A stretch of DNA of 64,000 bases from Brachyspira hampsonii 30446. GTDB lineage: Bacteria; Spirochaetota; Brachyspiria; Brachyspirales; Brachyspiraceae. The position numbers and the translations under genes were made by a program. The notes beneath the pieces were generated by a model. It was given only the letters and a program-made list of their open reading frames with translations, was not told where the DNA came from and did not search any database. The stretch covers positions 1,567,403 to 1,631,402 of the forward strand of contig NZ_JH994111.1 of NCBI RefSeq assembly GCF_000316195.1, in the 5' to 3' direction. Shown here piece by piece: positions 44,654 through 53,830 of this stretch (its first letter is position 1; the number at the start of each line of letters is the position of its first letter).

Positions 44654-46036
44654 TTATGATATTCCGGCTATTATATCATTAATTTCTGAGTATAAATGCG
44701 AACCTGTTTTTAATTCATCTTTAACTTTATCTCTGGCATGTATTACAGAAGCATGATCTCTATTAAAATCAAGTCCTATTTCTGTAACAGACTTTTTAGA
44801 ATATTCACAAGCTAAATATATAGCAACATGACGAGCTTTAGATATAAATTTTGTTCTGTTTTTACTTTCAAAAGATGATATCTCTATACCATAATAATCA
44901 GCAACTATTTTTTTTATTTCTTTTATTGTAGCATTCTTCAATTTAGGCTTATTAGTGAAATAATCTTTAAATATCTCCAATTTATCGCATTGCTCTATAT
45001 TAGGAGTTATTTTCATTAAATCTCTTACCGATAAATATGCCCTTATTGCACCTTCAATCTTTCTCACATCAGTTGTAATATTTTCTGCCATATATTTCAT
45101 AACTTCTTCATCTATACTTGTATGCAAATCGAATAGTTTTCTTTCTATTATTGCAAGTCTAGTTTCATATTGCGGCGGCTCTATTGAAAGAATAAGACTC
45201 TTTTCAAATCTATTTTTTAATCTTGCTTCTATATTTCTTAACTCTTTCGGAGGCTTATCACTGACAAATACCATCTGTTTTGATGAATTATCTAAAGCCT
45301 GAAATATTTCAAATAGCTCTTTAGATGTTTCCTGAGCACTTTCAAGAAGCTGCAAATCATCAAGCAAAAGCATATCCAAAGATTTATATCTTTTCTTAAA
45401 AACTTCAGGTTTTTTATTCTGAAGTCCTGATACATATTCATCTCTGAACCCGCTTCCGTCTATATAAAGAACTTTAGCATTAGGATTATTCTGCATATAA
45501 CTATTACCTATGGCCTGAAGTAAATGAGTCTTTCCTATACCAACACTTCCATATATATATAGGGGATTATATTCTTTGCCAGGATTAGATGATACATATT
45601 TGGCAGCTTCAAATACATATTTATTATTATTCCCCTGTATAAAATTATCAAACCTAAAATAATCGTTTAAATTGCTTTTACTATAAGAATTTTCTTTTTT
45701 TGATGCTTCTAATATATTTTTATTAGAATTATTTTCTTTATTTTCAGAATATTCTTCTGTTTCTTCTATATGCAGATACTTATTAACAAGTTCTGCATCT
45801 ACTTTGACATCTATATCTATATTATGCCCTAGCCTATCTTCAAAAAAATCTTTTATTCTTGCTAAAAAGTCTTTTTTTATATGAGATGCAGTAAAATCTC
45901 CAGAGCATACTATATCAGCTTTATTTTCACTATCAGATACAATTATACTGCCTTTAAGCAGAGCAACACCAGCGAACTCATCATCTTCACTTATAATATC
46001 TAAAAATTCATTCCAATACTTTTTTATCTCTTCCAT
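44654..46036 (-). CDS. dnaA: DnaA, replication initiator
   Basis: A 460-residue AAA+ ATPase that binds DnaA boxes and opens the origin. Domain I (1-110) is followed by a short Asn/Ser/Glu-rich linker, then the AAA+ domain with Walker A GSVGIGKTHLLQ and LLLDDLQLL, and domain IV with the signature HVAIYLACEYSKKSVTEIGLDFNRDHASVIHA. No dnaN follows; the downstream gene beyond the terminator is grpE. No strong ribosome site precedes the ATG. Confidence 0.97.
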   Translation of the reverse strand: MEEIKKYWNEFLDIISEDDEFAGVALLKGSIIVSDSENKADIVCSGDFTASHIKKDFLARIKDFFEDRLGHNIDIDVKVDAELVNKYLHIEETEEYSENKENNSNKNILEASKKENSYSKSNLNDYFRFDNFIQGNNNKYVFEAAKYVSSNPGKEYNPLYIYGSVGIGKTHLLQAIGNSYMQNNPNAKVLYIDGSGFRDEYVSGLQNKKPEVFKKRYKSLDMLLLDDLQLLESAQETSKELFEIFQALDNSSKQMVFVSDKPPKELRNIEARLKNRFEKSLILSIEPPQYETRLAIIERKLFDLHTSIDEEVMKYMAENITTDVRKIEGAIRAYLSVRDLMKITPNIEQCDKLEIFKDYFTNKPKLKNATIKEIKKIVADYYGIEISSFESKNRTKFISKARHVAIYLACEYSKKSVTEIGLDFNRDHASVIHARDKVKDELKTGSHLYSEINDIIAGIS

Positions 46037-46125
46037 ATTTTTATCTTTAAAATATATTCTAGCTATATAATAATCGGAATTTATATTTTTAAATTAAATA
46101 TAGAAAATTACAGTATATATTATTA

Positions 46126-46482
46126 CTAATTAGCTGAAACTTTAAAAACTAATACTATAAGAAGAACCAATATCAGTATAAACATAATAGTAAATATTAA
46201 TGAAGCCCATTTTATATATTTAACTATCTTATATATAGATGTATTTTTATCTAGTGCAGTATTTTGAATGCCATGCAAAGCCGATGCAATTAAAAACAAA
46301 GCGTCTTCTCCCCAACCAACAACAGGTATAACATCCGGAATAAAATCAATGGGCGAAATCGTATATATTAAAGCTAATATAAATGGAATCCAAGAAATGA
46401 TAGAATTAAAAGAATTATTTTTATCATTAGAGTCATCATTAACTATTTCAACTTCTCGCTCATTATTATCATAATTATTCAT
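46126..46482 (-). CDS. DUF1232 (YkvA-type) membrane protein
   Basis: A 118-residue protein with a hydrophilic Asn/Asp-rich N-terminus and two or three membrane segments. The DUF1232 signature SPIDFIPDVIPVVGWGEDALFLIASALHG (residues about 43-70) is well preserved. Function is unknown. It lies upstream of dnaA on the same strand at 89 bases. Confidence 0.85.
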   Translation of the reverse strand: MNNYDNNEREVEIVNDDSNDKNNSFNSIISWIPFILALIYTISPIDFIPDVIPVVGWGEDALFLIASALHGIQNTALDKNTSIYKIVKYIKWASLIFTIMFILILVLLIVLVFKVSAN

Positions 46483-46516
46483 AAATCCCCCGTAATATTA
46501 GTATTATATATAATTC

Positions 46517-46834
46517 TTAAAGAGCAGGAGAATGATATCCCTTATAATTACCATTCGGATGACGCATACATTTTGCAGAAGTTAACTGTTTTATAGTTTT
46601 ATATTTATTACCACAGTATTTACAAGTATATTCATCTTTTTCACTGCCTTCATAAAGTTTATGCTTGCCTTTATAATTACCATCTGGGTGTCGCATACAA
46701 TTTTGAGAAGTTAATAATTTAACTGAACTAAACTTATTTCCGCAATACTCACAGTAAAAATTCTCCTGACTTTTAGGTATTAAACTTGCAGAAAAACAAA
46801 ATAATATAAAAGTTATTATATATAATGCTCTCAT
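46517..46834 (-). CDS. Exported protein with two Cys/His zinc-type modules
   Basis: A 105-residue protein with a signal peptide (MRALYIITFILFCFSASLIP). Residues 28-58 and 71-101 are two near-identical modules: C-x2-C-G-N-K...LTS...C-M-R-H-P-x-G-N-Y-K-G-x-H. The spacing of C28, C31, C46 and H49/H58 fits a zinc-binding unit, repeated in tandem. The ATG overlaps the stop of the previous gene (ATGA), so the two are translationally coupled. Role is unknown. Confidence 0.8.
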   Translation of the reverse strand: MRALYIITFILFCFSASLIPKSQENFYCEYCGNKFSSVKLLTSQNCMRHPDGNYKGKHKLYEGSEKDEYTCKYCGNKYKTIKQLTSAKCMRHPNGNYKGYHSPAL

Positions 46835-47121
46835 TTTTTATCACACGAAATTAAATCTTTATATTTAGAGTCTTTAAATTCTATATATGGTTTAGAGCTA
46901 AGCATATGAATTGCTGTTATAAGCGAATAACTAATCCAAGCCTTTTTTTCTGTAGGTTTTGATGATGAAGATTCATTTTTTTTAAGAAGTTCATTTAAAG
47001 ATTTTGCTATATCATCGATATGCTCTTCAAAAAAATCTTCGCATTCATCACAAGTATCCATAGTAGCCTGTCCTTGTATTTCTTCTATTTCCTTTCCGCA
47101 CCAAACACATTTTACAGACAT
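46831..47121 (-). CDS. Small zinc-ribbon protein
   Basis: A 96-residue protein with an N-terminal zinc ribbon (C5-x2-C8 and C24-x2-C27) followed by a helix and a Ser/Lys-rich linker, then a helical end (SYSLITAIHMLSSKPYIEFKD). No signal peptide is present. Its stop overlaps the start of the exported zinc-module gene by four bases. It probably binds a partner protein or nucleic acid; no family is claimed. Confidence 0.75.
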   Translation of the reverse strand: MSVKCVWCGKEIEEIQGQATMDTCDECEDFFEEHIDDIAKSLNELLKKNESSSSKPTEKKAWISYSLITAIHMLSSKPYIEFKDSKYKDLISCDKK

Positions 47122-47243
47122 TTATATACCTCATAAATAATTTTGATAATGGTATTATACAAAAATATTTAACTTTGTAAAGTATTAGAGACTTAATTTT
47201 ATATATTTTTATGCAAATATATTCAAAATAACAAATAAAAATT

Positions 47244-47771
47244 CTATAATTTCAAAGGTTTTTTAGAACTGCAAATTAAATTATTTTCATCTGATGATTC
47301 TCTTTTATCATTATTTGATACTGTTTTAACATATTTAACTAAATCCAAATAATTATTTATTTTTGATTTTTCTTTAGACTTTCTATATAAAATAGTTGCC
47401 AATTCTCTTTTTTTACTATTTATTCCTTTAGGTATTCTATTATTTTCTTTACTAATAATATATGCATATAAAATTTTAACATCATTAATTAAAAAAGATA
47501 AATCTTCATTATTAGATATATGATGAACTGATGATGTTATCTGATTATAAGCTTCATCAATTTTCTTGCCTTTAAGCTCTATAAAACATGTTCTATCATA
47601 TTTTCTATATGCTAAATAGTCACATTTTTTTATGTTATCTGAAATTATACCTTTATCAACTGTAATAATATAAATATCATCTAAAGCGTATATAAAAACT
47701 TTAGTCTGAGAATCAAATAAAGTTATAGTTTCATCTTTTTTTAATTGTTTTATAAAATTATCATCAATCAT
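47244..47771 (-). CDS. PD-(D/E)XK-like nuclease of an ATPase-nuclease pair
   Basis: A 175-residue soluble protein whose middle has the PD-(D/E)XK pattern KKCDYLAYRKYDRTCFIELKG (Asp51, Glu65-x-Lys67), followed by a helix with A-x2-Q (EAYNQI, Gln77), which is typical of Holliday-junction-resolvase-like and restriction-type nucleases. The C-terminal half is helical and basic. Its ATG overlaps the end of the ATPase gene as ATGA, so the two are made together. It is a plausible effector nuclease; the assignment rests on motif spacing and not on a search. Confidence 0.7.
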   Translation of the reverse strand: MIDDNFIKQLKKDETITLFDSQTKVFIYALDDIYIITVDKGIISDNIKKCDYLAYRKYDRTCFIELKGKKIDEAYNQITSSVHHISNNEDLSFLINDVKILYAYIISKENNRIPKGINSKKRELATILYRKSKEKSKINNYLDLVKYVKTVSNNDKRESSDENNLICSSKKPLKL

Positions 47772-49060
47772 AAATCTTCTTCTATATCAAGTAATTTAGT
47801 ATAAGTTTCATTTATATAATCAGAAATTTCATCTATCAATTCTGTCATAATTTCACCGCTATTTTCATTTATCAAATTTGAATATGATGTTTTGTTATCT
47901 TTAAGATAGAGTTTAAATGCATTTATTTTATCCGTATCAATAACTCCATACTTACCAAATAACTTATCAATCTTTTCATTAACCGCATCATTATTTTTTT
48001 CTTTTTTTATCTTTCCTGCATATAATAAATTATTAGTGCTTGTTAATATATAAGGACTATGAGTTGTTATAAAAACTGTACTTCCTGTCATATTCATAAA
48101 ATGAACTATAAAATCTACTATTTCTTTTTGCATCTTAGGATATAAATGTGCTTCAGGTTCTTCTATAATCACGAAAGCCTTTTCATTTCTTATAATAAGA
48201 TAATATAAAATGTTCAAAAGCCATAATATTTCCTGATGTCCAGAAGATATATAATTAACAGGTATTTTTTCTTTTTTTTCAGAATCTAATAAAATATATT
48301 CTGTACCATTTTCAGAAAAATATTCTCCTTTCATAAGACTAATAATTTTTTCTGACATACTACTTATATAAGTATTATTTCTTTTATTTGGGTAATTTAT
48401 TTTATTTATACCAGATGAAAATAAAATTTGTATATTTTCTATAAATTGTATAAATTTCAAATTAACTAAATCAATAGCTTCGTAATTAAGTTTAGTTTTC
48501 TGATTATTAATAAAAGATAATGAACTTCTAGCAGCAGGTATATAATAAGTTTTATATTCCTCATCAAATATACCTTTATTTAAAAAAATAGGTAAAATTC
48601 TTTTAAATAAATCTAGTTTTTCAACTCTATCGTATTTAATATTTTTTATTTCATTATAAAAATTATATACCATATTTAGTAAAGCATCACTATAAGATAT
48701 AATCAATTTTTTATCTTTATCAAATTTTATTTCTATATTAAGAGATGCTTTATAATTATATAAAATAAATAAATCTGTATATTCTAAATCACCAAATATT
48801 TTTATAAATAAATCTTTAGCCTTAATATCTAATTGTGATATTAACTGTTCTTTTGATAAGACATTATTATTTTTATCGTTATTTAATAATAGTTCAACTA
48901 TAAAAGAATTAACATCATCTTTTAATAATCTAAAAAAATATATACATTTACAAATTGTACTTTTTCCTACGGCCTGCTCACCAATAATCAAATTAAAATC
49001 TTTTATATCCATTTCAAAATCTGTTATAGGACCTAAATTCTTAATTATCAAATTTGACAT
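47768..49060 (-). CDS. ABC-type AAA ATPase of an ATPase-nuclease pair
   Basis: A 430-residue soluble ATPase of the OLD/RecF/AAA15-21 kind. Walker A is GEQAVGKST (27-35), the ABC signature-like SSGHQE is at about 272-277, Walker B is FVIIEEPEAHLYP (296-308) and the switch His lies in TTHSPYIL (332-339). The long helical middle is typical of defence ATPases. There is no TOPRIM or nuclease domain inside. TTGGAG precedes the ATG. It is the first gene of the pair, with the nuclease-like gene directly downstream. Confidence 0.88.
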   Translation of the reverse strand: MSNLIIKNLGPITDFEMDIKDFNLIIGEQAVGKSTICKCIYFFRLLKDDVNSFIVELLLNNDKNNNVLSKEQLISQLDIKAKDLFIKIFGDLEYTDLFILYNYKASLNIEIKFDKDKKLIISYSDALLNMVYNFYNEIKNIKYDRVEKLDLFKRILPIFLNKGIFDEEYKTYYIPAARSSLSFINNQKTKLNYEAIDLVNLKFIQFIENIQILFSSGINKINYPNKRNNTYISSMSEKIISLMKGEYFSENGTEYILLDSEKKEKIPVNYISSGHQEILWLLNILYYLIIRNEKAFVIIEEPEAHLYPKMQKEIVDFIVHFMNMTGSTVFITTHSPYILTSTNNLLYAGKIKKEKNNDAVNEKIDKLFGKYGVIDTDKINAFKLYLKDNKTSYSNLINENSGEIMTELIDEISDYINETYTKLLDIEEDL

Positions 49061-49124
49061 ATTATCTCCAAAATAATTTAAACAGTTTATTATTATATAA
49101 TAAAAATACTAAAATATCTATAAA

Positions 49125-49679
49125 TCACAATTCATCATTTATTATAGTCATGTGAATATGATCTTCCCATTTACCATTAATCTTTAAATATTTCTTAGCA
49201 AGCCCCTCATATTCAAATCCCAATCTTTTAGCCAATTCTAATGAAGGTTTATTATGAGGCATTATATTCGCTTCTACTCTATGAAGTTTAAGTTCTTTAA
49301 ATACTATTATTATTGCTGCTTTAAGGGCTTCAGTCATGTAGCCTTTACCTTGTTCAAATTCATCTAATTTATAGCCTACTGTAGTTGATAAAAAAACCCC
49401 TTTATAAATATTGCTGAAATTAATCATACCTATAATCTTTCTTTTATCTTCTATTTTGTATATCCAAAATTTCAGCATTCTTTCCAGCCTGATTTCCTCA
49501 AGCTCTTTTTTTATAATATCTTTATGAGTATTAACCTTATAAAATACTTCAGGTCTTTGAGGATCAAACTCTTTAAAAAACTCTCTATTTCTTCTGTAAA
49601 AATCAACTATCTCTGAAGCCATATTTATATTAGGCTGTAATAGAAAAAGCCTATTCGTTTTATAAGTCTTTTTAAGCAT
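49125..49679 (-). CDS. GNAT acetyltransferase, RimJ/RimL type
   Basis: A 184-residue N-acetyltransferase. KTNRLFLLQPNINMASEIVDFYRRNREFFKEFDP opens it, the acetyl-CoA-binding segment is GYKLDEFEQGKGYMTEALKAAI, and HRVEANIMPHNKPSLELAKRLGF completes the fold. RimJ/RimL members acetylate ribosomal proteins; other relatives act on small molecules or antibiotics. The substrate cannot be told here. Confidence 0.92.
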   Translation of the reverse strand: MLKKTYKTNRLFLLQPNINMASEIVDFYRRNREFFKEFDPQRPEVFYKVNTHKDIIKKELEEIRLERMLKFWIYKIEDKRKIIGMINFSNIYKGVFLSTTVGYKLDEFEQGKGYMTEALKAAIIIVFKELKLHRVEANIMPHNKPSLELAKRLGFEYEGLAKKYLKINGKWEDHIHMTIINDEL

Positions 49680-49707
49680 ATAAAATCAACCTATTATAAT
49701 CTTATTT

Positions 49708-50241
49708 TTATATTATAATTTTAGAATTAACTATATTAAAACCTTCATGTCTTAGTAAATATTCTTTTTTATCCAAGCCACCGGCATAGCCTGTTAATTT
49801 TTTATTTACTCCTACAACTCTATGACAAGGTATAATAATAGCTATTTTATTTTTTCCTTCAGCTGTTCCAACTGCTCTCGATATGCTTCCTCTTTTATTA
49901 GAAATATTTGCTGCTATTTCAGAATATGATACAACATTACCAAAAGGTATCTTTAAAGTTTCTAACCAAACATTATATTGGAAATCTGTACCATATAAAG
50001 CTAAAGGAATAGAAAATTTTTTTAAATTATTTGAAAAGTAATTATCTAATTCCTTTTTTGCTTTCTTTATTATAGACGGTTCATCTTGTTTTGATGATAT
50101 ATTAATATTATTTAAGTTAAACTCTAATGATGTGATATATTGAGAAGTTTCATCTGTCATTAATATTATATCGCCGATAGGGCTTTTATAAATATAGGCT
50201 TTATTAAAAGTTGTTTTTTTATCAAGCCTAATAATTTTCAC
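49708..50241 (-). CDS. ogt: Methylated-DNA-protein-cysteine methyltransferase (Ogt)
   Basis: A 177-residue DNA repair protein that removes alkyl groups from O6-alkylguanine in a suicide reaction. The active-site motif IIPCHRVVG is intact, preceded by the DNA-binding helix SRAVGTAEGKN and VSYSEIAANIS. It starts with GTG at 50241, which overlaps the stop of pncA as GTGA, so the two are translationally coupled. Confidence 0.93.
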   Translation of the reverse strand: MKIIRLDKKTTFNKAYIYKSPIGDIILMTDETSQYITSLEFNLNNINISSKQDEPSIIKKAKKELDNYFSNNLKKFSIPLALYGTDFQYNVWLETLKIPFGNVVSYSEIAANISNKRGSISRAVGTAEGKNKIAIIIPCHRVVGVNKKLTGYAGGLDKKEYLLRHEGFNIVNSKIII

Positions 50242-50879
50242 AATTTAACCTTTTTAAGATTAATTAGAGGACAAGAAGCATATAATCCCTCTATAACTTC
50301 AGGATTAACTGCAGCAGAAGCATATCCAAGTACATTTACGCTTACTAAATACTCAGCATCTATAGAAGCCACATACTCAGCCGTATCTCTCGCTGTAAAA
50401 AATATGCAGTAATCAAGAGCAACGCCGACAAAATCAAGCACCAAAGTTTCTTTATTTTCTCTGGCAGCATCTATGAATTCTTTATGCATATAAGAAAAAC
50501 CGGAATTACCCTCGTCGTCCGGATCAACTCCCTTTTGAACATATATATAATCTTTTTTCTTCCTTAAACCATCAACTATAGCCGAACCATAAGTTCTGGC
50601 AACGCAATGACGAGGCCATAAAGTAATAACTTCTTCATCTCCGGTATCCTGATCTATAACTTTTATTTTAGAAAAAGGCTCTTTTTCATGAGTTGAAGCA
50701 AAAGATATATGATTAGAAGGATGCCAATCCTGAGTTGCAATTATTGCATCATACTCGCCATTCTTTATAAGATCATTTATGATAGGCACTAATTTAGAAG
50801 CACCTTTAACAGCCATAGGACCGCCTTCCATATAATCATTTTGCATATCTACTATTGTAAGTATCTTTATTTTACTCAT
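50238..50879 (-). CDS. pncA: Nicotinamidase (isochorismatase fold)
   Basis: A 213-residue hydrolase that converts nicotinamide to nicotinate for NAD salvage. Asp11 in VDMQNDYMEGG, the metal-binding DWHPSNH, the lysine in YIYVQKGVDPDDEGNSGF and the nucleophilic Cys in VGVALDYCIFFTA are all visible. The length is normal. It is the middle gene of an HD-pncA-ogt run on the minus strand. Confidence 0.93.
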   Translation of the reverse strand: MSKIKILTIVDMQNDYMEGGPMAVKGASKLVPIINDLIKNGEYDAIIATQDWHPSNHISFASTHEKEPFSKIKVIDQDTGDEEVITLWPRHCVARTYGSAIVDGLRKKKDYIYVQKGVDPDDEGNSGFSYMHKEFIDAARENKETLVLDFVGVALDYCIFFTARDTAEYVASIDAEYLVSVNVLGYASAAVNPEVIEGLYASCPLINLKKVKL

Positions 50880-50904
50880 AACCCAAGTCCGTAAACATTA
50901 ATAT

Positions 50905-51477
50905 TTAGGAAATTTTATTAAGCCCTATATTCTCCTGCACAGGAATAAGAGCTTCTATCGTTTCTTTTATAAGTTCATCTATATTAATTCCCAACATTTC
51001 AGAACCTTTATTTATAACTGCTCTGTCAACTTTGGCTGCAAATGCCTTATCTTTCAATTTCTTCTTAACAGATTTTACTTCCATATCATCTAAACTCTTT
51101 GAAGGTCTCACTAAAGCACATGCCGTAATAAAACCGGCAAGCTCATCAACAGCATATAAAGTTTTTTCCATATTGCTTAAAGGCTCTATGTCAGTACAAA
51201 TTCCATAACCATGACTTTGAATGGCTCTTATAAAACTATCAGGAAGTCCCTCTGCCTCAAGTATTTCCCTAACTTTAATACAATGCTCATCAGGATATTT
51301 TTCATAATCCATATCATGCAAAAAACCTACCATACCCCATTCGTCTTCATCTTCTGCGTTTTTTCTGGCAAAATATCTCATAACTGCTTCTACTGATAAT
51401 GCATGCTTAAATAATGAATGCTCATTGTTATATTTTTTAAATAGTTCAATAGCTTTATCTCTTTCTATGCTAGCCAT
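50905..51477 (-). CDS. HD-domain hydrolase
   Basis: A 190-residue HD-superfamily protein. The metal site includes His in HALSVEAVMRY, the HD pair in GFLHDMDYEKYPDEH and a further His in IQSHGYG. Related proteins (e.g. YedJ-like or TIGR00277 members) are predicted phosphohydrolases. It lies 25 bases upstream of pncA, so a role in nucleotide or NAD turnover is possible. GGAGG precedes the ATG. Confidence 0.85.
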   Translation of the reverse strand: MASIERDKAIELFKKYNNEHSLFKHALSVEAVMRYFARKNAEDEDEWGMVGFLHDMDYEKYPDEHCIKVREILEAEGLPDSFIRAIQSHGYGICTDIEPLSNMEKTLYAVDELAGFITACALVRPSKSLDDMEVKSVKKKLKDKAFAAKVDRAVINKGSEMLGINIDELIKETIEALIPVQENIGLNKIS

Positions 51478-51650
51478 TTAAAAACCTCCAAATATTATCA
51501 TAAGTATATATTATATTTGTCTATTTTTCAATATTTTATTCTATTTATATAATATTTTAATAATAAAAAAGTTATAATAAAAATAAATATAAAAACGATG
51601 ATTATAATATTAGTATACATAATATTAAATTAATAATAAATGGAAATAAT

Positions 51651-52931
51651 ATGAAAAAACTTATAATAATAACATTATTTATAAATATTATTACTCTATA
51701 TGCATTAACAGAAAATGAAAATAAAATGATTAATGCTGTCAAAATAGGAGATATTAGAACTATACAAACTCTATTATCACAAAATGTAAGTCCGAATATT
51801 AAAGATGAAAGAGGATATTCACTCATACATATAGCAGCAGAAAATAATCAAACTTCATCTATTAATGTACTTAAAACTTCACCATATACAGATTTAAATA
51901 TTCTTTTGGAAAGTAATACTAAAATAACAAATAATAATCAATACATAGACGGTTCATACTATTCAGCTATGGATATTGCTGCTGTAAATAAAAATTTTGA
52001 AAGTGTAAAATTATTGATAGATTCAGGAGCAAATATCAATTTTAAGATGAAAGAAAAACCTAGAAGTGAATTTCTTGCATCAGAATATTCCAATCCGCAA
52101 ATATTAGAACTTTATCTTAATAAAAATATATACCTTCTTATGAATAGCGAAGATGTTGTATCATTAATTAAATCAGCAAGCATTGGAAATAATGCAGAAA
52201 ATATAAACTATTTAGTAAAAAACTTAGGAATAGATGTTGATACTAAAGATACAAATACTATGCTTCATTATGCTGTGGGAAATGGTTCTATAGAGGCGGC
52301 AAGCGAACTTATAAAATTGGGGGCTAATATTGATAATACAAATGCCAATTTCAAAACATCTCTGCATTATGTAATAGAAAACAATTCTAATAAACTGCTT
52401 GAAAGTGTTAATTTACTTTTATCTAAAAATGCCAATCCTAATATAAAAGATAAAAATGGAAATACTGCTTTGCATTTATCTGTAATGAATGCCCATAAAT
52501 CAAAAAGTAAATATATAGATGTTATAAATGCTTTAATAAAATATAATGCCGACATAAATATATTAAATGAGCAAAATCAATTAGCATTAAATATAGCAGT
52601 TATTAATAATGATACTGAAATATCTAATATTTTAATAAATGCAGAATCTGAATTAAATAATATCTATAATGGATATGCTCCTATACATATAGCGGTAAAA
52701 AATAATAATATATCTATAGTCGATAATTTATTATTAAACGGTGCTGATGCTGAGATAAAAGACAGCAGAGGATACACTCCATTAGCTATAGCAGTAGAAA
52801 ATAATAATTTAGAAATGTGCAGAAAACTTATAAGAAATAATGCAGCTGCTGACAGTAAAGCTATAGATTTAGCAAAGAAAATAAATAATAAAGAAATAAA
52901 AAAATTGTTAGGATTAGAAGAAGTAAATTAA
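51651..52931 (+). CDS. Exported ankyrin-repeat protein
   Basis: A 426-residue protein with a signal peptide (MKKLIIITLFINIITLYA) and about eleven ankyrin units along its length (e.g. TALHLSVMNAH..., NGYAPIHIAVKNNNISIVDNLLLNGADAE). AATGGAAATA precedes the start. It ends two bases before the end of the next, convergent ankyrin gene. Ankyrin stacks bind proteins; an envelope or secreted location is inferred from the signal peptide. Confidence 0.88.
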   Translation: MKKLIIITLFINIITLYALTENENKMINAVKIGDIRTIQTLLSQNVSPNIKDERGYSLIHIAAENNQTSSINVLKTSPYTDLNILLESNTKITNNNQYIDGSYYSAMDIAAVNKNFESVKLLIDSGANINFKMKEKPRSEFLASEYSNPQILELYLNKNIYLLMNSEDVVSLIKSASIGNNAENINYLVKNLGIDVDTKDTNTMLHYAVGNGSIEAASELIKLGANIDNTNANFKTSLHYVIENNSNKLLESVNLLLSKNANPNIKDKNGNTALHLSVMNAHKSKSKYIDVINALIKYNADINILNEQNQLALNIAVINNDTEISNILINAESELNNIYNGYAPIHIAVKNNNISIVDNLLLNGADAEIKDSRGYTPLAIAVENNNLEMCRKLIRNNAAADSKAIDLAKKINNKEIKKLLGLEEVN

Positions 52932-52933
52932 TA

Positions 52934-53680
52934 TTATCTTAACGCACCGTATTTAATTAAAATTTCAGCCATTTTATAATTTTTATTTTCTTCAGACATA
53001 GTTAAAGCTGTTTTGTTATAATTATTTCTTTTATTTACATCTGCCCCATTTTCTATTAATATTTCAACTAAATTTCTATAATCAAGTATAGCAGCATACA
53101 TTAAAGCACTATAACCATGAATATCCTGAATATTGACATCAGCCCCTAAAGAAATAAAAGTTTTCACTATATCAGCATCAGCCTTATTTAAAATATTATA
53201 CATCAAAGCAGTCTTTCCGTCTAAATTCTGCGCATTAATATCAGCACCTGAATCTGAAAGTAACTTTATTATATTTACATCTCTGCTGGAAGCATACATC
53301 AAAGCTGTAGATTTATAATTATCTCTAAGATTAACATCCGCATTATACCATATAAGCATCTGTATAATATCAAAGTCACAAGTATTGCATGCATATATTA
53401 AAGCAGTTTTACCGCTGTCATTTTGCATATTAGGGTTTGCATTATTCTTTAATAATAACTCTAGTATATAAATATCTTTATTAAATACAGCATGCATCAA
53501 AGGAGTAACACCGTATCTGTCTTGAACATTAATATTAACATCTTTTCTATTAAGTATATTTCTAATTGACATAATATCAGATTTTTCAGCTGCCATAATT
53601 AAATCATTTTCATTTTGAGTAAATGAATATATAATATTACAGCAAATGCTTATAAATATGATAATAGATAAAGCCTTCAT
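52934..53680 (-). CDS. Exported ankyrin-repeat protein, 248 residues
   Basis: A protein with a signal peptide (MKALSIIIFISICCNIIYSF) followed by six or seven complete ankyrin units with the consensus G-x-TALM-x-A-x3-x-D-I-V-x-LL-x2-GADVN. It is more regular than its convergent neighbour. The end sits directly against the end of the gene on the other strand, with no terminator visible between them. Confidence 0.88.
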   Translation of the reverse strand: MKALSIIIFISICCNIIYSFTQNENDLIMAAEKSDIMSIRNILNRKDVNINVQDRYGVTPLMHAVFNKDIYILELLLKNNANPNMQNDSGKTALIYACNTCDFDIIQMLIWYNADVNLRDNYKSTALMYASSRDVNIIKLLSDSGADINAQNLDGKTALMYNILNKADADIVKTFISLGADVNIQDIHGYSALMYAAILDYRNLVEILIENGADVNKRNNYNKTALTMSEENKNYKMAEILIKYGALR

Positions 53681-53748
53681 AATTTATAATTCTATTATTA
53701 AATAAAAATATATCAAGAAAAAATAATGCTTATTAGAAAAAAATAAAA

Positions 53749-53790
53749 AAGGCTTAAATTATGCATAATAAATATACATAATTAAGCCTT
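53749..53790 (-). terminator. Intrinsic terminator after the old-yellow-enzyme gene
   Basis: AAGGCTTAA (53749-53757) pairs with TTAAGCCTT (53782-53790), with ATTATG/CATAAT extending the stem. A six-base T-run follows on the minus strand (complement of 53745-53750). Confidence 0.85.
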
Positions 53791-53830
53791 GAATATTATA
53801 ATCAAAAAATATTTAATTATATATTTTTAA

